Assembly: GCA_026397575.1 (NCBI GenBank)
Contig: JAPLUP010000333.1
Coordinates: 1 to 8,883 of the forward strand
Length of the DNA stretch: 8,883 bases
Direction: 5' to 3'
Origin: Candidatus Zixiibacteriota bacterium
GTDB taxonomy: Bacteria > Zixibacteria > MSB-5A5 > CAIYYT01
The translations under genes and the position numbers were made by a program. This document shows, in pieces, positions 1 through 7,226 of this stretch (its first letter is position 1; each line of letters starts with the position of its first letter). Under the pieces are notes generated by a model. That model did not search any database and was not told where the DNA came from. It was given only the letters and a program-made list of their open reading frames with translations.

Positions 1-392
1 CGGTTCTCAGCGCTCTGAAAATTCTGAAACGTTGCGGCCTTCGGAACGAAAGTCACGATTAGCGAATAGGGAAAGGGATTGTAACCGCCGGGGGGGAGCA
101 ACTGTGTGCCGAGCGTTCCCTGCATCCGAGCATAGGCTTCAGCCTTATCTTGATCTTCAAACGATTCGTAGCCGGTCAGAGATTTAACTCGATCAGTAAG
201 CTCGCGCAGTTCATCAGGGGTCGTATCGTCGCGCAGGAACAACTCGAGTCGCAAGTCAGCTCGAAACTTCTGTTCTTGTCTGTGCAGGTTTTCCTGCAGA
301 AGTATGCCTGCACTCAATAGCAATACGACTACCGTAGAGGCAAGTATCACGCCGACGAGGCCCGTTGTTTTGGAAGCAAACCCAGTCTTCAT
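1..392 (-). CDS. ftsX: Cell division protein FtsX, N-terminal part (runs off the window)
   Basis: FtsX is the membrane subunit of the FtsEX complex, which transmits a signal from the divisome to periplasmic peptidoglycan hydrolases. Reading the minus strand from the ATG at 392 gives 130 open codons with no stop. The cytoplasmic N-terminus is very short (about 10 residues), followed by a hydrophobic transmembrane helix at about residues 11-32 and the start of the extracytoplasmic domain. That domain carries the typical FtsX pattern: a charged strand near residues 48-56 (LELFLRDD), a helix, and a NPFPYSLIV segment that matches the usual NPLPxSxxV. The start is supported by GAGG, which overlaps the ftsE stop codon, 7 bases before the ATG. 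Only 4 bases separate it from ftsE, so the two are co-transcribed and probably translationally coupled. The remaining transmembrane segments lie outside the window. Confidence 0.85.
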   Translation of the reverse strand, partial: MKTGFASKTTGLVGVILASTVVVLLLSAGILLQENLHRQEQKFRADLRLELFLRDDTTPDELRELTDRVKSLTGYESFEDQDKAEAYARMQGTLGTQLLPPGGYNPFPYSLIVTFVPKAATFQNFQSAEN

Positions 393-396
393 TCGC

Positions 397-1041
397 TTAC
401 CTCAGCATCAACTCTGCCGTCACCGGCGCTTTCGGCGTTGCTTGCGAGCGTTGCTTGCTGAAGATCAGGACACCGCAGCCGTAGGAGGCGATAGTCTCCA
501 GTCGTGGCGCAATCACATTCTGGTCGACCTCACAGGTGTTTAGATCGGCAATCACCAGCGGCGCCATCTTTGCCAAGGCACGCGCCAATGACAGCAGGCG
601 TTTTTCGGATGACGACAGCAGGTGCACTCCCTGCTCGGCTTTCGCGCTGAGGCCGACCTTCGCTAGGGCTTGATAGGTCTGGTCTCGCAGAACTGACCGC
701 GAACAAGCGGTGAGTTGAAGAGCGGCGGCGGCATTCTCAAAGACGGTGTGTTCCATGAGCAGATGATCTTCCTGGAAGACAACGCCAATCTGACGACGTA
801 ATTGGCTGCGTTTGATACATCCTCTGGCCCAGAGCGGCTGCCGGCGAAAGGAAAGCTTGCCTACATCGGGTCGACGTTCTTTGATGATAACTTCCAACAA
901 AGTCGTCTTGCCGGATCCGGCAGGTCCGGTGACCCAGAGAATACCGCCTGTGTTTAGCACGAAGGAAACGTGTTCCACCAGAGGGAGGCCGCGATCGTTA
1001 AGGCAGCCGACATTTTCCAGGCGCAGCAATTCGTCAGTCAA
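397..1041 (-). CDS. ftsE: FtsE-like ABC ATPase with degenerate catalytic motifs
   Basis: ATP-binding subunit of FtsEX, about 214 residues, close to the usual FtsE length. Residues are numbered from the TTG at 1041. Walker A is intact (GPAGSGKT, 39-46) and so is the Q-loop (VVFQED, Gln90). The other catalytic motifs are altered. The signature that is normally LSGGEQQR reads LSSSEKRL (142-149). Walker B and the D-loop, normally LLADEPTGNLD, read VIADLNTCEVD, with Leu167 in place of the catalytic glutamate. The switch position, normally THD, reads SKQ, with Lys196 in place of histidine. The fold should therefore bind nucleotide but hydrolyse it poorly or not at all. Identity as FtsE rests on the ftsX that follows immediately. 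An ATG at 1047 is in frame, but the GGAGG touches it with no spacing; the same GGAGG lies 6 bases before the TTG, so TTG is preferred. Confidence 0.8.
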   Translation of the reverse strand: MTDELLRLENVGCLNDRGLPLVEHVSFVLNTGGILWVTGPAGSGKTTLLEVIIKERRPDVGKLSFRRQPLWARGCIKRSQLRRQIGVVFQEDHLLMEHTVFENAAAALQLTACSRSVLRDQTYQALAKVGLSAKAEQGVHLLSSSEKRLLSLARALAKMAPLVIADLNTCEVDQNVIAPRLETIASYGCGVLIFSKQRSQATPKAPVTAELMLR

Positions 1042-1047
1042 GATCAT

Positions 1048-1052
1048 CCTCC
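1048..1052 (-). promoter_or_regulatory. Shine-Dalgarno site that decides the ftsE start
   Basis: The site is a full GGAGG on the minus strand. It directly abuts the in-frame ATG at 1047, which is too close for initiation, and sits 6 bases before the in-frame TTG at 1041, which is the normal distance. This favours TTG as the true start of ftsE. Confidence 0.6.
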
Positions 1053-1121
1053 GCAGTCTGTATCGACCACCGATGGCGCGGAATGTGACGCGCTGGGACG
1101 GGTTTCACAAACAGTTTTTGC

Positions 1122-1149
1122 TTGACTTTCCATGGCATCATCCGATACC
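1122..1149 (+). promoter_or_regulatory. Possible promoter of the beta-propeller lipoprotein gene
   Basis: TTGACT (1122-1127) is a good -35 box. It is followed after 16 bases by GATACC (1144-1149), which matches only three of six -10 positions. The location, between divergent genes and about 35 bases before the lipoprotein start, fits. The weak -10 keeps confidence low. Confidence 0.35.
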
Positions 1150-1183
1150 AATAGTGCACTACTCTTTGGCAATGAGGCGCTCC

Positions 1184-2125
1184 ATGGTATATTTGAAAAC
1201 GACTGTTCTCGCGATACTCCTACTAAGTCTGATCGGCTGTTCAGCTAAGAATGACAACATGCTTGTGGGTGAAAGATTGAACCTGCCAACCTCGGCGGCT
1301 GTCAACGGCATCTTCTTTTTGGACGGTACGACCGGCTTTGCTGCGATAGCATCCGGCAAAGCCTACCAAACCACGGACGGTGGCAAGACTTTCACGAAGC
1401 TCGCTCTGGATGGTGGCAGTCCGAATGATTTCTATTTCTTGAATGACGACATCGGTTTTGCTTTCGGTCGATCTGGTTATCTAGCACGTAGCGAAGACGG
1501 CGGCAAGAGTTGGAATCGTATTGCTACTGATTCAACCTACGATTTGCGCGACATGGTTTTCCTCGATAAGGGACACGGATATGTGGTCGGCGTAGTCAAT
1601 ACGCCCCAAGGCAAGAACGCCGGTGTCGTTGGTGAGTCTGCCGACAAGGGGCTTGCCTGGAACTTCCAAGTCACCGAACATGCCGGGTTTTGGCGTCTGT
1701 GTGTGGCCCCGGTGAGTCACGTCTGGATTCTCGGCGGAGATGGTATCACGTATAGCATCGACAAGGGAGCGAGTTGGGAGCACAATGGGAGCCGAGGAGA
1801 CACGGTTCGCGCGATGGTTTTCAGTGATATCATTCATGGCTGGTCGGTGGGGGATCGGGGTGTGTTGCGCAATTCATCCGACGGAGGCTGGTCATGGACG
1901 GATAAGGTCAGGCTGGGTATGCGTAACCTCAGTTGTGTGGCGTCGCCCGGTCCGGATATTGTCTATCTGGGCGGTGATCGTTTCCTGGGGATGACAACCA
2001 GCCAGGGTCGATTGTGGTTAGTCGACACGCTGAACTATGTCACAACGTTTAGCGACTGCCAGTTGGTGGGTAAGGATGTCTTCTTCGCCGGTTCGGGGGG
2101 AACGATAATCAGACTCAAGCGGTAG
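1184..2125 (+). CDS. Lipoprotein with Ycf48/BNR-type beta-propeller repeats
   Basis: Predicted 313-residue exported lipoprotein. The N-terminus has a lysine, a hydrophobic stretch (residues 8-17) and a lipobox LIGC with the lipidated Cys19 followed by Ser, so it should be anchored in a membrane facing the periplasm. The rest consists of repeated blades, each with a BNR or Asp-box-like turn: TTDGGKTF, SEDGGKSW, SADKGLAW, SIDKGASW, SSDGGWSW and a worn TSQGRLW. Such repeats occur in sialidases and in the photosystem assembly factor Ycf48/HCF136, usually as a platform for protein binding. No catalytic residues of a sialidase can be recognised, so the molecular role is unknown. The start at 1184 has GAGG 6 bases upstream and gives a clean signal peptide. 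The reading frame stays open upstream to 812, but that part is antisense to ftsE and not credible. An ATG at 1172 is a less likely alternative. Confidence 0.8.
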   Translation: MVYLKTTVLAILLLSLIGCSAKNDNMLVGERLNLPTSAAVNGIFFLDGTTGFAAIASGKAYQTTDGGKTFTKLALDGGSPNDFYFLNDDIGFAFGRSGYLARSEDGGKSWNRIATDSTYDLRDMVFLDKGHGYVVGVVNTPQGKNAGVVGESADKGLAWNFQVTEHAGFWRLCVAPVSHVWILGGDGITYSIDKGASWEHNGSRGDTVRAMVFSDIIHGWSVGDRGVLRNSSDGGWSWTDKVRLGMRNLSCVASPGPDIVYLGGDRFLGMTTSQGRLWLVDTLNYVTTFSDCQLVGKDVFFAGSGGTIIRLKR

Positions 2126-2138
2126 CTGCGAGTTTTTT
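2114..2138 (+). terminator. Possible intrinsic terminator of the lipoprotein gene
   Basis: CTC and GCGG (with two unpaired A between them) pair with CTGC and GAG around a TAG loop that is the stop codon itself. The stem is immediately followed by six T (2133-2138). The stem is short, with one G-T pair and a bulge, but position and T-run fit a terminator overlapping the end of the gene. Confidence 0.4.
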
Positions 2139-2165
2139 CTGCTATCTCACAGCCAGCAGTTCGGC

Positions 2166-2189
2166 TTCCATGCTTGGCGAGGCATGGAA
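2166..2189. other. Hairpin in the convergent intergenic region
   Basis: TTCCATGC (2166-2173) is perfectly complementary to GCATGGAA (2182-2189). Two more pairs can form inside, leaving a GGCG tetraloop. It lies between two convergent genes and has no T-run on either side, so its role is open: a transcript 3'-end structure or a remnant of a small repeat. Confidence 0.45.
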
Positions 2190-2253
2190 CTTGGGGCGTT
2201 TTGAGCCCACTTTCTTTCGTATGTCAGTTGAGTGCGTGCATGCTACAAAGACA

Positions 2254-2279
2254 CAGGGGCGACCGGCAAGTCGCCCCTG
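2254..2279 (-). terminator. Perfect 10-bp GC-rich palindrome after the FKBP gene (terminator or REP-like element)
   Basis: CAGGGGCGAC (2254-2263) and GTCGCCCCTG (2270-2279) form a perfect 10-bp stem around a 6-base loop. It begins 15 bases after the stop of the FKBP gene. In the minus-strand transcript it is followed by a T-poor tail (TGTGTCTTTGT), so it is at best a weak rho-independent terminator. The shape also fits a dispersed extragenic palindrome. No second copy is seen in this window. Confidence 0.5.
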
Positions 2280-2294
2280 CACAACATTGGGTGA

Positions 2295-2855
2295 TTACTT
2301 CACGCCGAGGAGTTCGACTTCAAACACCAGCGTGGCATTCGGAGGGATGACGGGGGCGTTACCAGCTGCGCCGTAACCAAGTGCCGGTGGGATGATCAGC
2401 TTGCGGACGCCGCCGGCCTTCATCGTTGAGAGACCTTCGTCCCAACCCTTGATCACTCTGCCCTGTCCGAGTGCGAAATGGTACGGTGTGCCTCTGTCCT
2501 TGGAGCTGTCGAACTTCTTGCCGTCGGTGAGCCAGCCGGTGTAATGAACTTCGACCGTCTGTCCGGCTTTGGGTACAGCGCCGAGGCCGACTTTGATATC
2601 GATATACTTCAGACCGCTGGCCGTCGTGACGGTATCCTGTTTTGCCATTTTCCCTGCTTTCGCTTTCCCTGCTGCTGTGGTTGCCTTGGTCGTGTCTTTT
2701 TTGATGACGTCAGCCTTGGTTTCCTTGGCTGGTTCAACCGCTTTGACGGTCGTCACCTTCTTGGTGGAATCGGCTGTTGACTCGCCCAGGGCGACGGTGA
2801 CAAATGCAAACGTCAACAGCGACATAACAACCATGATGCTGATAAGCCTCTTCAT
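2295..2855 (-). CDS. Exported FKBP-type peptidyl-prolyl cis-trans isomerase
   Basis: A 186-residue folding catalyst that isomerises Xaa-Pro bonds, predicted to act outside the cytoplasm. Residues 1-24 form a signal peptide (two basic residues, hydrophobic core, cleavage plausible after ALG). Residues 25-78 are a low-complexity linker rich in Lys, Thr and Ala. The FKBP domain covers about 79-186 and keeps the pocket residues known from FKBP12: Tyr105 (HYTGWL), Asp116 (KFDSS), Phe127, Val134-Ile135 and Trp138 (VIKGWDEG), Tyr161 (ALGYGAAG) and Phe178. It should therefore be active. It resembles the compact FkpA/Mip-like bacterial proteins but lacks their long dimerisation helices. The RBS is AAGGAG, 5-6 bases before the ATG. 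The gene is probably transcribed alone: 130 bases separate it from the PKS gene upstream, with a possible -10 box between them. Confidence 0.93.
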   Translation of the reverse strand: MKRLISIMVVMSLLTFAFVTVALGESTADSTKKVTTVKAVEPAKETKADVIKKDTTKATTAAGKAKAGKMAKQDTVTTASGLKYIDIKVGLGAVPKAGQTVEVHYTGWLTDGKKFDSSKDRGTPYHFALGQGRVIKGWDEGLSTMKAGGVRKLIIPPALGYGAAGNAPVIPPNATLVFEVELLGVK

Positions 2856-2951
2856 CGGTTCTCCTTATTGGTCTGAAGTTTCTGCTCGTTTTCTCATTGA
2901 TAGTACTTCGCTCGTGGCGGCATCGTACCCACCGTCAGCAAGCGACGGAAT

Positions 2952-2957
2952 GTTATA
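2952..2957 (-). promoter_or_regulatory. Possible -10 box of the FKBP gene
   Basis: TATAAC on the minus strand matches five of six -10 positions. It lies about 95 bases before the FKBP start and just after the end of the PKS gene. No good -35 box lies at the proper spacing: the nearest, TTGCAT, is only 14 bases away. This is therefore a weak call. Confidence 0.3.
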
Positions 2958-2985
2958 CAAATGGGATGAGAATGCAACCCAACTT

Positions 2986-4038
2986 TTAGAAACGCACGAG
3001 CAGATTTTCTGCGCAAAATCCCGGGCCGAGTGCGGAGATGAGACCATACTTGCCCGAATTCAGAGGGAAGCGCTTGAGGTGTTCGGACAGGACAAAGAGC
3101 ACGGAAACCGCCGACATATTGCCGAAATCCCGCAGTGATTGCCGGCAGAGATCAAGTTTGCCGTTGCCGATAGCGAGTGCGTTTTCGTATGCCTCAATCA
3201 CCTTGGCGCCGCCCGGATGTAGGATCAAATAGGCGATGTCGTCAAGTGCCAGATTATGACTGCCAAGAAACCCTTCGAAGTTTGCGCGCGCACGTTCTTT
3301 CACAATCTGCGGGATGCTCTGGCTGAACACAACCTGCATGCCGGTGTTCATTACATTCCAGCCCATGACGTCGAGCGAGTCAGGCCAGAATGTGGAGCAC
3401 GTGTCGAGCACTTCCACGCCGTCCGAATCGATTTCGTCGCCGGTCATCAACACGGCGGCGGCGCCTTCGCCAAAAAGCGCGGTGGCGACGAGATTGCTCT
3501 TGGAAAAATCGTTCTGCTGAAAGGTGAGTCCGCAAAGTTCGACAGCCACAATAAGGACGCGATGCCGTGGATGCGCCAGCAGGTAGTGATAGGCATGAGA
3601 TAGTCCTGACGCGCCTCCGGCACAGCCGAGTCCCCAAATCGGTGTGCGACGGATGTCGGGACGCATTCGTAGCAAGTTGATCAATCGCGCGTCGATCGAC
3701 GGCGTCGCCAGGCCGGTAGATGAAACAAAAATGATGTAGTCGATCTCTTGAGGAGTGACCCCCAGCGGCAAAAGCGCATCATTTGCGGCAGCGATACCGA
3801 GCCGATCACAGGAGAGAATGTATTGCTCATTCTTATCGACAAAGCTGTGTTCTTCGCGGTACCAGTCCATCGGCACGGAGAAATAGCGCTCGTTGATCTG
3901 GGCGTTTTCGAAAACTTCCAGCAGTCGGTCAATCGGGAATCGGGAGTTGCTGAAATGAGTCCTGACGAAATCCTTGATGTTTAGCTGGGTCAGTTTATAA
4001 GGCGGTAGTGCCCGGCCGACGGAGATGATTTTCGGCAT
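2986..4038 (-). CDS. Type III polyketide synthase (chalcone/stilbene synthase family)
   Basis: A 350-residue ketosynthase that should extend an acyl-CoA starter with malonyl-CoA and cyclise the product, giving alkylpyrones, alkylresorcinols or similar. The catalytic triad is complete: Cys139 in GLGCAGGASG, His274 in LILHPGGAKV and Asn307 in DFGNMSA. The His-Asn distance of 33 equals that of plant chalcone synthase (303 and 336). The GFGPG-like loop appears as ALGPGFCAE (336-344). A DFGNMS motif and the lack of an acyl-carrier-type FabH signature favour type III PKS over FabH. The RBS is GAGGA, a few bases before the ATG. The gene starts 68 bases after the restriction enzyme gene ends, and no clear promoter lies in that gap, so it may be read from upstream. 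The isoprenylcysteine-methyltransferase-like partner that often follows bacterial type III PKS genes (as in bpsAB) is absent; an FKBP gene follows instead. Starter and product cannot be told from sequence. Confidence 0.88.
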   Translation of the reverse strand: MPKIISVGRALPPYKLTQLNIKDFVRTHFSNSRFPIDRLLEVFENAQINERYFSVPMDWYREEHSFVDKNEQYILSCDRLGIAAANDALLPLGVTPQEIDYIIFVSSTGLATPSIDARLINLLRMRPDIRRTPIWGLGCAGGASGLSHAYHYLLAHPRHRVLIVAVELCGLTFQQNDFSKSNLVATALFGEGAAAVLMTGDEIDSDGVEVLDTCSTFWPDSLDVMGWNVMNTGMQVVFSQSIPQIVKERARANFEGFLGSHNLALDDIAYLILHPGGAKVIEAYENALAIGNGKLDLCRQSLRDFGNMSAVSVLFVLSEHLKRFPLNSGKYGLISALGPGFCAENLLVRF

Positions 4039-4106
4039 AGTTCCTCGCAGCCACCCCTAGTGATAGTACGCGATGGAATGGGTGGAAATCGGAAATATTC
4101 GATGCC

Positions 4107-7100
4107 TCAGGAGGGCGAGATGAGCGTCTGTTCCACCGTAGCGATTTCTCCGGCGGTCAGACCGTAGAGACGGTAGACCAGTTGATCGAGTTCGTCATCA
4201 ACAGCGTTGATACGGCGAGTAAGCGTTGTCTCCTCGTGCTCCGTTCGACTCTTTGAACGCTGCTGATGAAGATCAAGAATCTCCCCAACAAGCTTCACAA
4301 TTCGGTCGTGAGAAACTTTGAATTCGGCATTGACCACCTTGCTCTTATAGATAGGAAGACTTACGAGATACTGATAGATGAAGCGCAGATAGCCTCCCCG
4401 GTAGGTGGAAGAGATGCTTTTGTAGAAGAAGGTAAGGAGCTTTGAATTCAATAATCCAAGCAGGTACAAATCGGCACTCGCGATTATGTAAGTGGTGTTT
4501 ACACCATACAGCCCGCCCTCTAAGTCGATAGCGAAATTTCCACGAATAGATATGTCGGGCAGCATGATTTTCGGTTTTTCAAATTCAGGGTAATAGTCTA
4601 TCGCGTCTTGAATCTCGTACCATTTGTAGACTCCCGGTTTTCTGCCTTTCCATTCCTTGCCTTTCCAGTCCTTTGGGCGGGGCGAAAGCGCGCTCTTAAA
4701 CTGGCCTAAGTGCCTCTTGAGTGCCGGGAAATCCTCAATCCGAACCCCATGCCTTGCAAAAATTAGGTACTTCTCGGAGCGAAGAGGATGATACCGTTTC
4801 ACATCTCGACCGGCCACAACTGGTTTTATGATTTCGCCACATCTCGCGTCATCCTTGATAAGCCGATCCCTTGTTTCCGCATTTATCACGAAAGCTTCAT
4901 TTAGGCCGGTCAAAATGCCTCGATAGATCTTGTTATGCACGTATTTGCCAAGTGGAACACCAGCAGCTTTGATCTTGGCGAGCAATTTCTGAGTCGATTG
5001 ATTTGCGAGCGACCAACCGCGATCGTCAAGGGATTTTGTCAAGACTGAGAACGTGTTTGACTTGACGTATTCCGCCAGCGATTCAAATTCGAGTGTTTTC
5101 GCAACAGCTACGTCCAAGGTCTGTCGGGGTGGTTTGTTGGAAATGCGAAGGATGCAGGGGTAGGTTGTGGCGCCTTTGAAAACCGGCAAGTCGCCGAAGT
5201 CGACGATTTCCTCAATGTGTTGCCCTTTTAGCCACGCCCGCAAGGGTTCGCCATAGTTTGCCCGCAGCCACTTGTTAGCGACGATGTAGGAAAAGACGCC
5301 GTCTTGTTTGAGAAGAGAGACGCCGAGTTCAATGAAGTAGGCGTACAGATCGGCTATGCCGTGATAGACGTGATAACGAGTGTGGAAGTAATCCTTGAAC
5401 TCGCTGAGAGTTTCTTGACGGACATAAGGAGGATTACCAATGACGACGTCAAATCCACCCGCGTGGAAAATTGGAGCGAACTCCTTCTTCCAATCGAAAG
5501 CGTTGACACGGATGGTATCCTCTTCGTCATACAGTCCCAGTTTTTCCTGATAGAAATCGGAGCCGATCAGTGAGTTTCCGCATCTGATGTTTTCCCCAAG
5601 GTCAGGCAATGCCCTTTCGTGAAGGAACTTGTATTGTTGGGAGATTGAGTAGGCAGACTCTCTCTCCAGAACCTTTAGCAATAGGGAGAGCTTGGTGACC
5701 TCCACCGCCTGAGGGTCGATGTCCACACCATATATGTTGTTCAGGAGAATTCTCTTTCTTTCGCTTGCAGTCAGACGCCATTCATCGCTGCTCCGCATAA
5801 ATATGGGCGGATTTTTACCACGAGTCCACTTCTCGGGATCGTCGCTTGTGTACGCACGCAGATGCCAATCGAGGAGATACTGATACGCTCCCAGCAAGAA
5901 GGAGCCGGAGCCGCAGGCAGGATCGAGGACTCTGACTTTGCTGGCGGTTCCTTTCGGGCCGGGCGTTTTCTCTTCCAATACCTTTCCGAGGGTCCGCGCC
6001 ACTATGTAGTCGACGACGAACGTCGGAGTGTAGTAGACTCCCTTTTGTTTTCGGACTTCCGGCTTCTCCTCGACCTTGGCGACGTGTTCGGGTGTTAGCC
6101 GGATGACCTTGCCCAGGAACTGTTCGTAAACTTGCCCAAGAATGTCTGCCGGCAAAACCGAGAACTCGTAGGCGCTGTCAGGGTAATACAGCGTTCTTAT
6201 AATTTCTTTGAGAGGTCGGTCGTCAACCTTGAGCTTGGGAGTCAGAGTGTCTGGGATTGTGGGTCGACTTCGTTCTTCGTGAAAGTGAAACAGTCCGGAG
6301 TTGTAGCGTTCATCGGCTTGCTCAAAGAGTTCAAATAGATTGGCGTAGACACCGCTGCTCGCACCGGCCTGCTTGAGTTTGCCGTATTCCTCGATGCCCC
6401 GATCCTCGCAGATTCTCAGGAAAATGATTCGATCTATAGTCTGCTGCACCGCGGAATTCAGCTCTCGTGGAGTCACTCTGGGATTTCGTTTCGCAATATT
6501 GTGGGCGAGGGCTTCGCGCCACATTTCAATTTCGGCCAAGAAAGCAGAGTCGACTTCCGCTGTCCCGCGCTTGCCCAGAGTTGTCTCGGCGAAACGATCA
6601 AATGAGCCTCTAAATACTTCTTCGCGACCGAATATGCCCGCAATTTCAGACCAGCGTGTTGCATATTCTTTGTAAGTCAGGTAGAGGATGCGAGCCTTGC
6701 TAGCTTTGTCATCGACGGCTGGGCGAATGCGGCAATCGTAAACCGCAAATTCCTCAAAATCGGTGACAATGCTTAGTGACAATTTGGCCGACCAAGCGTA
6801 TCGACGCAATTGATAGGCAGCCGCCGCATCATCTCTGATGTTGACCTCCGGCTTCTTGGCCTCCAAGAAGAACTTGCGAGTTCCCCCAGTTCGAAAACAA
6901 TAGTCGGGTGCTTTCATGGTCTCGCCGATTTTCAGAGAGTCCTCATGAACGACATCTTTGTAAGCTTCCGCCCGCCCCTTCTCATTATCAATGTCCCACC
7001 CTAGTGTTTTGAACATCGGGTCAATGAATTCGCGTCTAACTTGTGTTTCGTTGTAGGCGGCGGTGCAATATGACTCTCGGTTACGATGGAACTTCTCAAC

Positions 7101-7130
7101 GAGATCTATGATTGTCTTCGGTGCTTCCAA
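4107..7130 (-). CDS. Single-chain type IIG restriction-modification enzyme (Eco57I-like N6-adenine methylase)
   Basis: A 1007-residue enzyme that should both cut and methylate DNA. The N-terminal part (about 25-180) resembles a PD-(D/E)xK nuclease of the HsdR_N type: APDY with Asp76, then LEAKK with Glu90 and Lys92. A helical connector follows. The methylase core begins with KGVYYTPT (364-370), has the AdoMet motif VLDPACGSGS (401-410) and the adenine-N6 catalytic motif NPPY (566-569). The C-terminal third (about 730-1000) is a TaqI_C-like target-recognition region with motifs such as NEAFVIN, VVAGRDVKRY and LLGLLNSKLL. It ends in a charged helical tail. The start is TTG, with GGGAG 7 bases upstream and a promoter just ahead. 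No separate S or R subunit gene is nearby, which fits a stand-alone type IIG system. The 3' half looks more AT-rich than its neighbours, a hint of transfer. The target sequence cannot be predicted here. Confidence 0.9.
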   Translation of the reverse strand: MEAPKTIIDLVEKFHRNRESYCTAAYNETQVRREFIDPMFKTLGWDIDNEKGRAEAYKDVVHEDSLKIGETMKAPDYCFRTGGTRKFFLEAKKPEVNIRDDAAAAYQLRRYAWSAKLSLSIVTDFEEFAVYDCRIRPAVDDKASKARILYLTYKEYATRWSEIAGIFGREEVFRGSFDRFAETTLGKRGTAEVDSAFLAEIEMWREALAHNIAKRNPRVTPRELNSAVQQTIDRIIFLRICEDRGIEEYGKLKQAGASSGVYANLFELFEQADERYNSGLFHFHEERSRPTIPDTLTPKLKVDDRPLKEIIRTLYYPDSAYEFSVLPADILGQVYEQFLGKVIRLTPEHVAKVEEKPEVRKQKGVYYTPTFVVDYIVARTLGKVLEEKTPGPKGTASKVRVLDPACGSGSFLLGAYQYLLDWHLRAYTSDDPEKWTRGKNPPIFMRSSDEWRLTASERKRILLNNIYGVDIDPQAVEVTKLSLLLKVLERESAYSISQQYKFLHERALPDLGENIRCGNSLIGSDFYQEKLGLYDEEDTIRVNAFDWKKEFAPIFHAGGFDVVIGNPPYVRQETLSEFKDYFHTRYHVYHGIADLYAYFIELGVSLLKQDGVFSYIVANKWLRANYGEPLRAWLKGQHIEEIVDFGDLPVFKGATTYPCILRISNKPPRQTLDVAVAKTLEFESLAEYVKSNTFSVLTKSLDDRGWSLANQSTQKLLAKIKAAGVPLGKYVHNKIYRGILTGLNEAFVINAETRDRLIKDDARCGEIIKPVVAGRDVKRYHPLRSEKYLIFARHGVRIEDFPALKRHLGQFKSALSPRPKDWKGKEWKGRKPGVYKWYEIQDAIDYYPEFEKPKIMLPDISIRGNFAIDLEGGLYGVNTTYIIASADLYLLGLLNSKLLTFFYKSISSTYRGGYLRFIYQYLVSLPIYKSKVVNAEFKVSHDRIVKLVGEILDLHQQRSKSRTEHEETTLTRRINAVDDELDQLVYRLYGLTAGEIATVEQTLISPS

Positions 7131-7137
7131 TGCTTCA

Positions 7138-7142
7138 CTCCC
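7138..7142 (-). promoter_or_regulatory. Shine-Dalgarno site supporting a TTG start of the restriction enzyme
   Basis: GGGAG lies 7 bases before the TTG at 7130. No in-frame ATG or GTG with a ribosome site occurs between this point and the promoter, so TTG is the only reasonable start. Confidence 0.6.
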
Positions 7143-7149
7143 GGAGGAA

Positions 7150-7178
7150 TGTATAATACACTCCGCTCAATTCGGCAA
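7150..7178 (-). promoter_or_regulatory. Promoter of the restriction-modification gene
   Basis: TTGCCG (7173-7178) and TATACA (7150-7155) on the minus strand are separated by exactly 17 bases and each match four of six consensus positions. The predicted transcript would start near 7143, giving a leader of only about a dozen bases containing the ribosome site. The -10 lies inside an 11-bp palindrome, TGTATAATACA (7150-7160). Confidence 0.5.
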
Positions 7179-7226
7179 ATAGAAGATAAGACATTCGACT
7201 TCGAGGCAAGCCGATTCCGAGAGTCC

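Noticed and set aside
812..1183. Open reading frame extending the lipoprotein gene 124 codons upstream
   Set aside because: It is antisense to the start of ftsE, has no recognisable domain, and would bury a clean lipoprotein signal peptide in the middle of a protein.
2569..3138. 189-codon plus-strand frame across the FKBP start and PKS end
   Set aside because: It is antisense to two well supported genes and the intergenic region between them, with hydrophobic low-complexity translation that mirrors the Lys/Ala-rich linker.
4051..4085. CCACCC and GGGTGG inverted repeat before the PKS gene
   Set aside because: It has only a 6-bp stem with a 23-base loop and no T-run; too weak to call a terminator or leader structure.
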